Notes: generated by a model not told the origin, from the letters alone. Shown: positions 44,040 through 59,000, numbered from the stretch's first letter. The stretch: DNA of 64,000 nucleotides from Bicyclus anynana (GCF_947172395.1 NC_069086.1:5984501-6048500); one strand, 5' to 3'. Translations and numbers: made by a program.

Positions 44040-47000
44040 ATGGGGATTATGTATGAGAAACGGCCTTTGAAGCGGCCTCGACTAGGTCCACCTGACGTGT
44101 ACCCTCAAGAGCCGAGACAAAAGGAAGACGAGCTCACGTCTGCCAACGTCAAACATGGATTCACAACAACACCACAGTCCAGCGATGAATTTGGCACAGC
44201 GAGGAACTGCAGCTATTCTACATCTAAGGTGAGTTCTGATTTTTGAGCAGCACCAACAATAATTGGCGTTTGAATCAACAGGTTGAAAAATAAGGCATTG
44301 GAGCAGTATGATGCTCCTGTTGGTCAGGCTTTGATATCGCTCTGCATGGAGGATGGGTGTCAGGGTGAGGTGGTAAATAGGTGTCCACATCCACCCTCAA
44401 CTACTCCCAGTACATATAAAAAAACCAGTTCTCTATAAACCATACAACTGAAGTAAAACTTCTTTAACTCTTCCTCTCAACATCTGTTTGCATCGCCCGA
44501 TTACACTTTTTGTAACCCAATTACACATTTACCAGCTTATTTTCTAAGTTAAAGAAATTTTAGTGTAATAAATTCTGAGTGTGTAATAATCTAGAAATAG
44601 AATAATTTCAAAACTAATAAACAAAATAAATTTTTACAGATAAATCAAGCTTTGATTCAGCAAGATCAAGAATTTGTTTATTATTCCTTATTCCTCTATA
44701 TTTGATCATAAAGATCAGATATACTTACTGTGTAATGATGGAAATTATACATGCAAAGAAATTAAAAAATTACCCAGCCTTACTGTGTAATGATGGAAAT
44801 TATACATGCAAAGAAATTAAAAAATTACCCAGCCTTACTGTGTAATGATGGAAATTATACATGCAAAGAAATTAAAAAATATTTACCATTGACCCCTTTC
44901 ATGTGAAGATGTTGACGAGCTTTTGAGGCCATACTTAGGCTATCACTAATTCCTGAAAGTTAGAATATAAAAAAAAGTAATTTAATGTGTTGAATTTTGT
45001 AGATTGGACAATTCTTTTCTGGCATTCTATCTAAAAAAGAAGAATTAAACACATTACCTGACTGTGGTAGGAAGAGGCAACAGGTGAACCCGAAGGACAA
45101 CTTCTGGCCTGCCACTGCACGTACAAAGCCTCAAATTGAAGCTTGGTTCAAAGACTTAGCTGGTAAGTATGGAGGTCTCTGTATATAGGAGCTTTTTCCC
45201 GATTTTTTCGGGAAAAAGAGTAGCCTATTAAACCAGAGTAAAATCTGTTTTCATCCAAATTTCAGCCCAATCAATTCAGTAGTGGTGGCATTAAAGAGTA
45301 ACAAACATCCAAACATACAAACTTTCGCGTTTATAATATTAGTAGGGTATATATTTGTCTCATTCATTTGTCCTTTTTTAATTTTTAACAATGTTAATGA
45401 TGTAAAATATAATACAAAACACTATTAGAAATTTATATAAAAAAAAAAATCAACCCTCCCACTGCGGTACATTTGAGTGTCCAAGCAACCGGTGGTCAGC
45501 CCCTCACAATATGCACCACCTCAAGAACTTTTGTATCTGTATATTTTATAATTACATCATTATTGTTTTAGGAAACAAACCTTTATCTCAACTCGCAAAG
45601 AAGGCACCAAATTTTAATAAAAAGGAGGAGATATTTATAACATTGACAGAGTATCAGGTGGCAATGCCACGAGCGACTTGGTTTATCAAACTGAGTTCAG
45701 CTTACACTGTAGCTGTGTCAGAGGCTAAGATTAAGAAAAGGCAGCTTTCTGATCCTACAACAGGTATGTTTAATATTTCATCATCATCATTATCAACCCA
45801 TATTTGGCTCACTGCTGAGCTCGAGTCTCCTTTTTTTTTTTATTCTGTACAAGTTAACCTTTGACTACAATCTCACCTGATGGTAAGTGATGATGCAGTC
45901 TAAGATGGAAGCGGGCTAACTTGTTTTAGGAGGAGGATGAAAATCCACACTCCTTTCGGTTTCTACACGACATCTTACCGGAACGCTAAATCGCTTGGCG
46001 GTACGTCTTTGTTGGTAGGGTGGTAACTAGCCACGGCTGAAGCCTCCCACCAGCCAGACCTGGACCAATTAAGAAAATCTTAATCAACCCAGCCGGGGAT
46101 CAAACCCAGGACCTCCGTCTTGTAAATCCACCGCGCATACCACTGCGCCACGGAGGCCGTCTCCTCTTAGATAGAGAGGGGTTAGGCCAATAGTCCACCA
46201 CGCTGGTCCAATGCAGATTGGCAGACTTCACACATGCAGAGAATTGAGAAAATTCTCTGGTATGCAGATTTCCTCATTATGTTTTTCCTTCACTGTTTGA
46301 GACATGTGATATTTAATTTCTTAATATGCACACAAATGAAAAGTTGGAGGTGCATGCCCCGGACCAGATTCTGAACCCACACCCACTGGAATTGTAAGCA
46401 GAGGTCAAAAAAAGTCAAAGTAAATCTTGACTGGGTCTGCTAGTAATTTTTATAGAGCATATACTAAACAGTAAAAAAAAAAATTTGTAATCACATAGAA
46501 TCTGCAGCAAAGGATAGTTACCAGATAAATCTCTGAATGATAGTGCTAACAGATACATAAATAGGTTATTGCTTATTATGATGAAAATAAAAAAAATTGT
46601 AGTTACATACTATATTTTGCTGTAGTCTGGCAAGTTCATTGATAACACTACCTTGATATGCGGGCGACGGGCGGAAAGCCTGCGGGGGTGTGAAATCGTG
46701 CGTTTTTCATTCATCGCTACACGCCCCCCGCCCCACGCGCAATATCGGGAGTGTTACGAACGAAGTTGCCAAGCTATAGATAAACAAGAAAAACCAGTTT
46801 AATAATCTACCTCAGTCTTCACTTTATTTATACTCGTACAGAATGGACAACAACACTGATTAAGTTCCTCAAAGACCAAATACCTAAGCTAGCTGAATAC
46901 TACCAAAGCTCCGTGCTAGGAAACATATCAGACAAAACACCTCCTTCACAATCAGGTAAAGTAAAATTATGAATACTCTATATTGCAATAAAGATTGAAT

Positions 47001-50000
47001 GTCGGTTCACCATTCATCAAACATGGTCATTGTCATCAAACATTAATGGTGATTATCATCAACATTTATGGGAAAGTCTCTTATTAGAAAAAGAGCCTGA
47101 GATATTCAGACATACCTGATTTGATGATTGATAAAATGGCTGAAAGTTTGTTAGCCTATGCTCCTACCATACCGTACCACTGTTACTTACATATGTAAGT
47201 ATGTTAACCAATTATGGTGTTTGGACTGAGGTAGCTTTGGAAGGCAGCTTCCAAGATAAAAAGTAGGTTACAAGGATCCAGGGCCTGTAGGCATGTGACA
47301 CGTCGATTTTTTTTTGTACAAACAGTAACGCTTGGAAAACTAAGAAAATGTATGTGAATGACAGATCCAGACAGACAGAATTGAAAGACATTATTTCTAG
47401 TATTTTTTTGTAGTACCAATTTTTTCCAATTGTAACTTGAAAAATTAAGGACTTTCTGTACAAACTTTCAACCCTTAATTAAAATGAAACTTGGCACTAA
47501 AGTGGTGAACACTTTAGTACTAAAATTTTTAAAACATCTTCAATGTACAGAATGGACCTTACATTTTTATTATAAGTATAGATATGCTTTAAGCTTGACC
47601 AAGGGTCGAGCCCCTGAAACCTACCTTCCAAAAGCCACAGTCCAAAATATGTATGAGTATGAGCATATGCTGACAAATTTTAAGGATGGTCAAAATGTCT
47701 AGTTATTTCAGGTTCTTTGTCCACAAGAGCCTGTTCATACTAATAACCATCTCTTCATTTTATAGGTCAAGGCACCCCAAGTCACAATTCATCAGGAAAC
47801 CCACCAGGAGGCTCAACCCCAAACTCGACTGTACCAAATTCAATGCATTCGCCTGGCAATTCTAGTGGTAAAGAATAATTAACATCAATATCAGCCTACC
47901 AGATTATTATTTATTTATAGCCCAACCCAGGCCTAGATCCAAACCTACCTAACCACTAGACCAACAAGGCTAGGCCAGGCTTTTCATGAACTCCTTGAGC
48001 CAAAACTTGTACATTTGCTTTGCTTTGCAGCCTAATGGAGATCAACTGCGAGGGTGGGTCTGTTAACATATAGCAGAATTTTGGAAATTCCACTACACAT
48101 AGTCCACAATTTGTTTTTTCAATATTAACTTTTGGCTACTCCTCTTATCACCATCGGAATCGCAGCTGGTTTTCACATGGCTTACTATCATACTTACCTT
48201 ATTGACTACAAGTTAATTTACTGCACTATCTGTTTTCTTTGACACCAATTATTATCAGTGTCTTGTTTGCATACACATTTATGTTAGTTTCTTATGTTTT
48301 CTATTATTTTGTCTGTGCATTTAAGGAATTTATCTAACCCTCTATTATTGCTTTATATACTCGTACATACATATATGCTTTATATTTTGTAAGCTGTACA
48401 ATACTTATAGCTTGGCAAGTTCTTGATGACACTCCCATGATATGCGGGCGACGGGGGGAACGGACTGCGTGGGTGTAAAGTCGAGCGCGCGGGGGGCAGA
48501 GGGAAGTACTGCGCAGGTATAAAAACATGCGAGCAGGACATCGCTTCCTCCCGGCCCGCGTATTACGAACGAATTTGGCAAGCTATAATATACCAGTTGA
48601 GGGTTATTCTTTTTTTTGATAAAGTATTAGTCAAAATTATCTGAATAAAATGTGTTAAACGTTTGTTGGTTATCTGCAATGCACTTTCAGCGTAGGTTTA
48701 TTTTGCGACCTACAGTGTAAGATATGTTCAAGATAAGAGTGAATGTACCCTCGTCTTTTCACAACGAGACGAGCGATATTTTCGGCAAAGCCATCATCAA
48801 TATATATATCGACTGTTATTTACTCTTCACGGGATATCTTGTGGCGTACTTTTTAAACCTACAGTGGACGTCCATACGCTGATAAAGATCATAATGAGCC
48901 GCTTTGAATAGTGTTTTTATATGTTTTTTAATAAATACAGGGTTAGGTTCGTCGACCCCAAATTCAACAGAAAGCACAGACTGGAGGCAAGCATTGAGAC
49001 AGTGGAACTACTGTTGCCGGTTATCCCGTTTCCTGTTGGACGAAGGTCTTTTAGACAGGCACGACTTCCTTACGTGGATTATTGAATTGCTGGACAAAAG
49101 ATCAGCAGACGACGGACTTTTAAGGTAAACGCTTATCTAATCTTCTAAACTAATATTATAAAGGGGAAACATTTAATTGGTTCTGTTAAATATCCTGACA
49201 TTACTGGACTGGTTTGAAAGTTCATTTCACCTATTAAAAGCTACTATAATGGCAAGTAAAAAAGGCTAAACCGGCTATGTTATCTCCGTATTATAGCGAG
49301 ATTGGAAACTACGCGGGTCAATTATTTGTTGACTTAACAGACCCTTGCGGTTTCATATTAATAAAATTGAAGTGTCTTAACTGTTTTCTCAAGTGCTTAC
49401 ACTATACTAAAATAACAACAAGCTTTTTCAAAATATTTGTCTGTCTATCTTTTTGTTTAACAAGGCTATTGGAATAGGCTAATCTTTGAAATGGCTGTAC
49501 CGATTTAATGGGACTATCACTGAAAAATTGAGGATGTTTTTAAACAACTTAAAGGATACTTATTATCCCAAAAAATCCACTCGAAAAACTGAATTTCACG
49601 TGGACGTTGCGGGCGTCCGCTAGTTATCATATTAGCCGATGAACGTCCACTGCAGGACATAGGTCTTTTGTAGTGACTTCCAAACATCGCGATACTGAGC
49701 CACCTGCATCCAGCCAATCCCTGCGACTTCCTTGATGTCGTCAGTCCACCTGGTGGGGGGTCGACCAACACTGCGCTTTCTAGTGCGGGGTCACCATTCC
49801 AGCACCCCAACGTCCATCGGCTTCGAACTATGTGCCCCAGCTATTATCACTTCTGCTTCGCGACTCGTTGAGCTATGACGATGACTTTGGTTCTTCTGTG
49901 GATCTCCTCATTAAGGGGTGTAAGGTAGCAATGATAAGGTCGTTAGTAATGATAAATATTCGTTTTCAGACTATTCTTGCCCCTGGCACTGCAACACATG

Positions 50001-53000
50001 AGCGAGTTCGTGTGTTGCGAAGGCTTATCCCGCCGCCTCGCTACTTCGTGCGCGAAGAAGGCGGCCGCTATTTGTTCAGTTCTATCGGACACTACATTGA
50101 GAACACTCAACCAGCCCGCTGTGTTCAAAACTGACAGGATTGGTGGTATGGAACATGAAGTACATATATAGCTAAGTCAGCACTATCAGCTTAATTGAAT
50201 GACCCATTACAGAGGCCTCCCTCTTTTTGGGAGAGGATTTTTAGCTTAGAATCACCACATTGCTCCAATGTAGGTTTGCGCTCTTAGGGTGGTCTTTGAC
50301 TCTAAAACAATTTCTTATCAGTTGTATAATGACTGCCACAGTCACAGTTTGAAGCACAGGGGTGAAACACAACCAGCTGACCAAACTCTATGCTGCAAAT
50401 GAAAATTTATTCCTACAAATTTTACGAGTAGGTTGAAATCCAACAAGGCAGCTTTATCAACATTTATGAAGATAATATCCACCATCTATTAATTCCTTAC
50501 AAGATCTTCGAAACTATTGAGTGTAAAGATTTCAACTGGACATGAATATTATTATTTTCTTTTTGGTTTCTTTGCATTTGTAGATCCTGACAATATCTCA
50601 TTTATTAAAGCCTTGTAAACGGCAATATGCGTATGTAAAGGTTATTATGGAAAGTAAGAGTCATCAAATATATTCTACAGATGGAAACGGGGCTCCAATG
50701 TCACCATTAACAGAAGGAAATGGCGACGTCAAACCAAATGTTTCTCAAATAAAACGTTCAGCCACCCCAGCGGATCAAAACCAAGGAACGCCTAACCCCA
50801 ACCATTCCCTAGGAACTCCCAACCCAAACCATTCCTTAGGAACACCGAATCCTCTAGGCACTCCAAACCCTCAACAGCCAATGGACGTACAGGTCAAGGA
50901 AGAAAGGGTGTCACCCCCGCGGGAAACGAAGCCGAGTCTCAATACAGTGATAACGGCTGCGTTGAACCCAGTGCAAGTTGGCTTTGGAGAAATATTGAAT
51001 TGCTCCTTTCATAGAGATGTCGTTATTCAACTGGCTACTGTTTTACAGGTAAGAATAATATTTTTCAAAAGATTTTTTCATGAAAGCTAGAAAGGTTTGC
51101 GCTTGACTAGAAAATAGACTCAAGACTGAAATCCGTAAGTGGAATCTGAAATCCTATAAGTATGACTCTCTGACCGCGAGTGACATATTTGTTACTTTGC
51201 CGTGCCCATCTCTTAGGCAGTGGAGTTGCAGTGCAAAAAAATCTTAATTATTTCAACGTGGCTAATTGCTTCCACTGATGACTGAAGTGCTGATTCAATT
51301 TTCAAGCCAATAATCAGCCTGGCTGGCTGATCTATGCCCAATGCAGAAATACAGACAGTACTCATGCCACCATTCAACATAACCATATTTTGTATATAAC
51401 TGTATCTAAATTAGTTGGGCCCCCCAACTAATTTTGATACAGTGTCCCTCCAAGGCACGCTACGACACTGATGCGAGGAATTTCAGATCATCTGTATAGA
51501 ATGTCCAGCGGCGATGGTTTGGTCGGGTTGCGGTTCCTCCCTGCAGGGTTCTCCGCTAGACTTGCTACCACTGCCGCCCTCCGCTCTACCCATGCCACAA
51601 ATGGATTCCAGCCTCACTGAAGAGCACAGGAAGGTGGTAAGTGTCCATATATCTTATTTCGGCTATTTCATCCCGCATAATATGTTGTTTTGAGTTTGTG
51701 AGACTTCGAAATATTCTCCAAGAGTGTCGGTAAATTTAATGAAACATGCTGAGAAAATTTATGTTAAGATCTTTTTCTTACAATATCTGTCAACCATACT
51801 AAAACGTGCTGTCGTAAAACACCGTTAAAGAGCAAACGGGGTCTTTAACAAAGCATTGCTGCGGAGCAAAGAGCAACTTGGAACCCAAACATGAAAAAGC
51901 TATTAAAATACCTTCTTTATACTAAGTCTCATTTATTTATTGTTTCTTTTTTTTTAATTTTTAACAATTTCAATATAAATATGAAATACAAAACACTTTT
52001 AAAAATTTATAAAAAAAATCAACCCTGCCGCTGCGGGACATTTGAGTGCCCAAACAACCGTTGGTCAGGGCTCCAGAGAGAGGAACCTCATAATTATTAT
52101 TAAAATCTTAACCTTCCATTTTATGCAATACATTTACGGCTTGTAGGTGTATGAAGCTGAACAAGAGATCGCTGCTAGGAGTAAAAAGGCGGAGAGTAAA
52201 TGGTGTACAGACAAATGGCAAACTAGCTCCCAAGGTAAGGGTTAAAAGACTTTAGCATTATCTGTGTTCGATTGTTTAATAACCTACACACACACCTGTA
52301 TACGCTGCTTTCTGGACCTCTCGAAAGCTTTTGACCTGGTTAGGTATAATATACTTTGGTCTAAGTTGATTGACTCGGGAGTACCACAGGAAGTGATCAA
52401 TATTCTCAAGTATTGGTATGACCATTAGACTAACCAGGTCAAATGGAGGAGTACTCTTTCTGATGAGTTCAGGTTGGAGTGTGGAGTGAGACAGGGGGGA
52501 TTATCGTCTCCAGCACTTTTCAACCTCTACATGAACCAACTAATTATAGAGCTCGGCAACGCTGGTGTCAGCTGCTCAATAGATGGGCAGTGTGTTAACA
52601 ATATTAGTTATGCTGACGACATGGTGTTGTTGAGTCCATCAGTAAGGGCGCTCCGGAAGCTGCTGACAATTTGTGAGAGATATGCGCAGAAGCATGGCCT
52701 TCTGTATAATGTTAAGAAGAGCGAACTTCTGGTGTTTCGGGTGGGCTCGCGAAAATTAGAAAATGTACCACCAGTAACATTGGGAGGAAAATGTACCACC
52801 AGTAACATTGGGAGGAGGAGGGAAGGAACAAAGTCGGGAAGAGATTTTTTTTATACGTTAATATGTGTTTTATCAGCTAACATACCCATAACACAAACTA
52901 AGACTACTTTGAGGCTATACTAAAGTCAAACTCGATGTGCTATGTTTGTCAACGAACAAATTAGAAATACCCAATTTTTTTTTAATTATTATTATTAATT

Positions 53001-56000
53001 ATTTTTTGCAGAAAATGTTTTCAAAAGACATTAACTACTTCATATTAATTTGGGAACAACTTATTAAAAATTATTATTAGGTATGACTAGCGATTTAAAC
53101 CCTTATTTTTAATTTAAACAAACAAATAACATATGCTGCAAATAGTTTGGTTTTAGTGTAGACACAAATGTATTTATTTATTCTTAGCGCGAGTGCTGGC
53201 AGTACTGGAGGCGCTCGACAGGCATTGCTTTGATCGCGTCGATCCGAACAACAATCTGGACACGCTGTATAAGGAAGTGTTCGCTAACTGCACTCCACCC
53301 AACAAAGATGGGAATCCGGACCCTAAAGATCCTGTGAGTACAAATAACGAGTGTGGTCACACGACTGAAATAAAATAATACATGAAAGAGAAACTTATAA
53401 ATTAGTAGGTTAGTAGCGCCATCTCTCGTGTCGGACTTGCTTTACTTCACAAAAGCGTGTGTTTTTTTTAAAAGCGTATAATTGCATTTAACGGCATACT
53501 TGTGAACTAATAGGAGCCTTCTATTAGTTCACAATAGCGTTCGACATTCGAAGGCAATTATTTACAAAACGGAGGTCCTGGGTTTGATCCCCGGCTGGGC
53601 AGATTGAGATTTTCTTAATTGGACCAGGTCTGGTTGGTGGAAGGCTTCGGCCTTGGCTAGTTGCCACCCTACCGGCAAAGACGTACCGCCAAGCGATTTA
53701 GCGTTCCGGTATGATGTCGTGTAGAAACCGAAAGGAGTGTGGATTTTCATCCTCCTTCTAACAAGTTAGCCCGTTTCCATCTTAGACTGCATCATCACTT
53801 ACCATCAGGTGAGATTGTAAAAAAAAAAGGTCCTGCAGGTGCAGGTACTTACGACTACGAAAACGACGACGCAACCAGCAGACATGACACCGCCCCTGCA
53901 GGAAGCGATGACATCGCAGATCGCACGGGGACTCCCACCGAATCCGACACCGCCCCGATGCAGGATAGCGAATAAACGCAGTCCGCGGGAGCCACCGGAC
54001 TTGACGAAACCCAAAGCCTTAGGCCGAAAGGCCTCAACCCCGGGAGGTGTTGGAAGAGAGAACCCCCGTGACTCATCCCGGCAAGGAGGCGGAGCCTCGA
54101 GGCTCGTACCCCCCTCCGTTCTTACAGGGGGGAGGAGACTAACACGTCAATCACAATTATGCTGTTAAAAGGCAACGGTGCTGGGCTTACGTGTGTTGTG
54201 TCGTAGTTTAGAAGTGTTATTACAGATGGCGCTTTTAAAATTTAATGGTATGTCATTTCGATTACACTTTTCGTGACGCGGTCAATAACATACTCCCCAA
54301 GTTAAGCATGAGTAAGGTTTTACTTATTCATTTATTCATATTCATATTCATTTATTTGTTGAGAATACACAGATAATTATGTATTTGACCATTTCTGGCG
54401 TACAACGATTTATAAAGACACAATTATGTTCAGAAATTATATTTTTAACCGACTTCAAAAAGGAGGAGGTTCTCAATTCGGTCGGTATTTTTTTTTTTTT
54501 TTTTTTTTTATGTATGTACACCGATTACTCAAAGACGCCTGGACCGATTTCAAAAATTCTTTTTTTGTTTGAAACGGTATAGTCCCCATTTGGTCCCATT
54601 GCCATCATGTCAAGATCTGATGATGGAATCCTGGAGAAATTGAGGGGAACTTTCGAAAATTATATGGGTGTATAGTGTGTTCGTAAACTTTTCCATTTAG
54701 TACTTTTAAGCACTACAATTTCATGAAGGTTTAAAATCGATCTGATGATGGAGCCATAAAACAGAAGAGGGATCTCCTCAGCGATTTACACCAGTTACCT
54801 TGTGTTTGGGCTTGATTAATTTGTATTAATGAGAACTTTCCACATAGATAGGTTGTGACTGTCATTTAGGGGTTTGGTGATGAAGACCAAGGACAATTAT
54901 GGGAACTCCTTAACAGTTTACAGTAACTACCTTGTGTTTGGCCTTGATTAATTCGTATTGCTGAGAACTTTCTACCTAGATGAGTTGTGTCTGTTATTAG
55001 GGGTCTGATGATGAAGACCAAGGTCAATTAAGGGAACCCCTTAACGGTTTACGGTAGCTACCTTGTGTTTGGGCTTGATTAATTTGTATTGCGGAGAATT
55101 TTGTACCAAGATGGGTTGTGACTGTCATTAGGGGTCTGATGTATTCGTTTGAGATGAAATTTTACACTAAAAATGGAAAAATAATAAAAATTTTAATAAA
55201 AAAATACAACCGACTTCAAAACCTAAAAACGTACCCACTAAACTAAAAAGCGAAAAATAAGATCATAATATGTTCTACCTGCTGATCAGTATGAAGGCGG
55301 TGCTTAGCCGGTGTTGTCTTAATTTAAGCCATTCTGACAAGACCACATTACATGGCTCACACATGACTTGAATTAATACATCACCGGCTTAGCACCGCCT
55401 TCATACTGATCAGCAGGTAGAACATATTATGATGTTATTTTTCGCTTTTTAGTTTAGTGGGTACGTTTTTAGGTTTTGAAGTCGGTTGTATTTTTTTATT
55501 AAAATTTTTATTATAAATGTCAAACATAAAAGTAATTGCATATCAAAATGCCATAAAAATAAATACAATACAATATAACTAACTACTCAACTACATCTAA
55601 CTACAACAATACCTAGCTATAACAACTACACCTAACTATACTAAGGAGTTTTGTCCGTGCTATATCCAGGAATGGGCGTGTTCGTACGCAGTAGTGCGCG
55701 TGCTATGCGAGTGGGCCGTGTGCGGCGCGCGCTGGGGCGAGCACCGCGCCATGGCGGCCGCGGCGCTGCTCGACAGGAGGCAGCACCATCACCAGCAGCA
55801 CCACGAGCATCAAGGTAACAGACGATGACGTCAGAGTGGGCCGTGTGCGGCGCGCGCTGGGGCGAGCACCGCGCCATGGCGGCTGTGGCGCTGCTCGACA
55901 GGAGGCAGCACCATCACCAGCAGCATCACGAGCATCAAGGTAACAGACGATGACGTCAGAGCGGACCGGCTGTGGAAAAGAAACGCCCGGACTTCGTCAG

Positions 56001-59000
56001 CCCTTAGACCTCTTTAATCCGACCTTGTCGCAAAAGTCGCTCTTAGTCGACGTCCACTAACTATAAACTAAACCTTCCTGCTAAAGGAGAATGCCCATCG
56101 GCCCTACAACGGCCCAGGGAACCTAGGTATACCCCCGTATAAAAGTATATGGTGATGTTTAAATGAGATGTATAAATAAGGATCTGGTTAACTAATTGGC
56201 TAAGTAAAAGTATGTTTCTTGAACGAAAATACATTTTATTATCACTCTTCTAGGGCAAAATGTTCGCCAATGTAACAGCTGTATTATTTTTTTTTCTGTT
56301 ACAAACAAGAAAACGTACATCCAAACCAATCAAGTCTTCAAAAATATCGTAATGGCTGTATGGTCAACGATCTTAGCTTGTCCCCGTTGCGGAGACATGA
56401 AAAAAATCCAAAACAAACACATTGTCTTTTTTTTTCAACTTAATTTCATCAAACCCCAGTCCAATAGGAATTTCATCATAGAATGAGATATAATAAATTG
56501 TAACCTCATTCCGAGGTAAACCTCCAAACCATTTTAGAAGTGCGCGCACGATAATTTTGCGCATAGCCAAAATCGGAACTAATCAAAAGTGCCTCCATTG
56601 TGTCGTCTATCTTTATCTATCTCTTGGCGGGTAAAAGAGATCACTAACTCCGGCAACATAATTGCGCCGAAAGTTGCGCGCGCACTATACTGCATTAACT
56701 AGACTTTGTGTGACATGATTATTTTTTCAGGTTCAGATGACAAAGAGTCCGTCAGCTCTGGCACGGGGCTCTATAACGGACCGCCGATTTTTCAAAATTT
56801 ACTGCTGCGTTTTTTGGACAACGACGCGCCTATTCTAGGTAGGAATTAATGAAAAATATACAATTTTAGGAGATAATCATATCATTCTTAGCATCCGTCA
56901 ATTGCCTTTACACAGATGAGAGTCCTAACGCACCGCCTGGGAATCGTCAGCAGTTTGCCAATCTGGTCCACTTGTTTGGTGAATTGATACGAAGGGATGT
57001 CTTCTCGCATGACGCTTATATGTGCACTCTTATATCTAGAGGTAAGACTTTTATAAACATTTATTTAATGTCCATTACGTAGATTTACTTACAAACTATT
57101 GTGTCACGTTGATTTAAAACGGACATATGTTCTTAATGAATAAAGATATTATGAGTTTGAATTTCAGTTATTAGTCAGTAATTATTTGTCAATTAGTCAC
57201 TCTAGGATGTCCGTTTAGATTTCAATGTGAAGAAGAAATTTCATTAAAAAAAACTATACTCTGAGCTTTTTTCCTCTAGAGGTTTTAAATAATCTTCCTT
57301 CCTTAAGTTGTTCCACGCTTGACTTGGGAGTAACCCTGTGAACGAAACTAAAAGTGTAATAAGGTGAGGTGAACAGACGTTCGAATCAGAAATGAGGAGA
57401 TCCACAGAAGAACCAAAGTCACCGACATAGCTCAACGAGTCGCGAAGCTAAAGTGGTAATAGGCTGGGCTCATAGTTCGAAGAGCTGACGAGCGTCCCAA
57501 GGTGCTGAAATGGCCCCGCACTAGAAAGCACAATGTTGGTCGATCACCCACCAGGTGGACTGACGACATCAAGCGAGTCGCAGGGATTCACTGGATGCAG
57601 GTGGCTCAGTATCGTGATGTTTGGAAGTCCCTACAAAAGGCCTATGTCCTGTAGTGGACGTCCATTGGCTAACATGATGATGATTATAAACGTTGAGAGG
57701 GAGAGCTAAAGAATTTTTACTTCAGTGTAGTCAAAACCACACATAATTGAAGTTGCTGTGTTGTTATTTGTAGGAGACCTGATTTCCCCCACGGAACCAA
57801 CTTGTTCCACGTCAAGCTCTCACACGGTCGCGCCGCCGGCCACGAGTACCGGCACCACGCATAACATGGACGACGACATCTTCGCGGGAATCGATCTCAA
57901 ACCCAAAATGGAGGTACAGTTTCACGCAAAGATTTTATAATATTAAAGATATGACACTAACGCGACGAAAGTGCGCACAAAGGTTAAACAACGAAAGTTA
58001 TTTAAACAAAAAATACTTAATTATTGTCTATAACGTCGAGTTGTGTGCTCAGGAAGTGTCACTTTTTGCGGTGATTTTGTAGGGACGTAACATGCCTATA
58101 GTATAAAATGTTGTTGTTTTCACGTATGTTAAAAATATCCATCTTTTTTAATCCCTCGTAAAATTCCGTCTCGACTGGTTATAACGCTTATCTTAACGTT
58201 ATAAATTTTAGGAGAATGTGCGAATGGATTTGGATGACTCTAAAATAGATGACGACTTGGATAAACTTCTGCAGCACATAAAAGAAGACCAGCAGAATTC
58301 AATGGACGCGCCTGACAGTCCCAAAGATCCAGGGGAAACGTCCCATAGGTATAGATTATATTTTTTAATACAATGTATCATTTATCAAAATCAGCCTAAT
58401 GTAACACAAGTAAAATTTTGCTAAATTTAATGATCTATGTAAGTATATATGTAGTGTGCTGATCAATTAAAGTGCGGCCGCACAGAAATTGCGTTTCTGA
58501 CTGATCGTGAGCGATTGAGACACAAATTCAATTACATTGTCTCGGTATTTTGTCTCATTAGTGTTTGTCCCATTCGTTCACGACCTGTCAGAAACGCAAT
58601 TTCTGAGCGGCCGGACTTTAGTAATAGTCTGTCCTCACCAACAGTGTCAATTCTCCAATGATGGGCGCGAGTGGGATGGGTATCGCGGGAATGCAGTCCA
58701 TGGGAATGGGGCCCATGTCTGTACCAGGTATTTGAAACATTTTTGACTTTTTGTTTAATACAAAATAGACTTTTTATCTTAATAAATTATCTATTTTTTT
58801 TATATTATAAACATTTTTTGCGTTCATTATAGATCTCGTATGACATTTAATGGTATTCTACAGGAGATAAATTACGAAATATTTTTGTCATTGTCAGTCA
58901 ATAAAGTTTCACTGGAAAATATACTGAAATCTAATAGATTTGATTAAACTTTACCATCCGAAAAACATCGAGCTAACGAATCAGGGGTCACAAAGTAGTA

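Noticed and set aside
44082..44390. 102-codon minus-strand ORF opposite MED12 exon 1
   Set aside because: Antisense of a confidently identified exon; no splice or family support.
53739..54168. Several overlapping ORFs on both strands
   Set aside because: GC-rich repeat block with few stops in any frame; no motif, and located in a MED12 intron after a SINE tail.
55834..55939. Second copy of MED12 exon 12 as an alternative exon
   Set aside because: No adequate acceptor precedes it, and including it from the first copy reads into a TGA. Treated as a duplication remnant.
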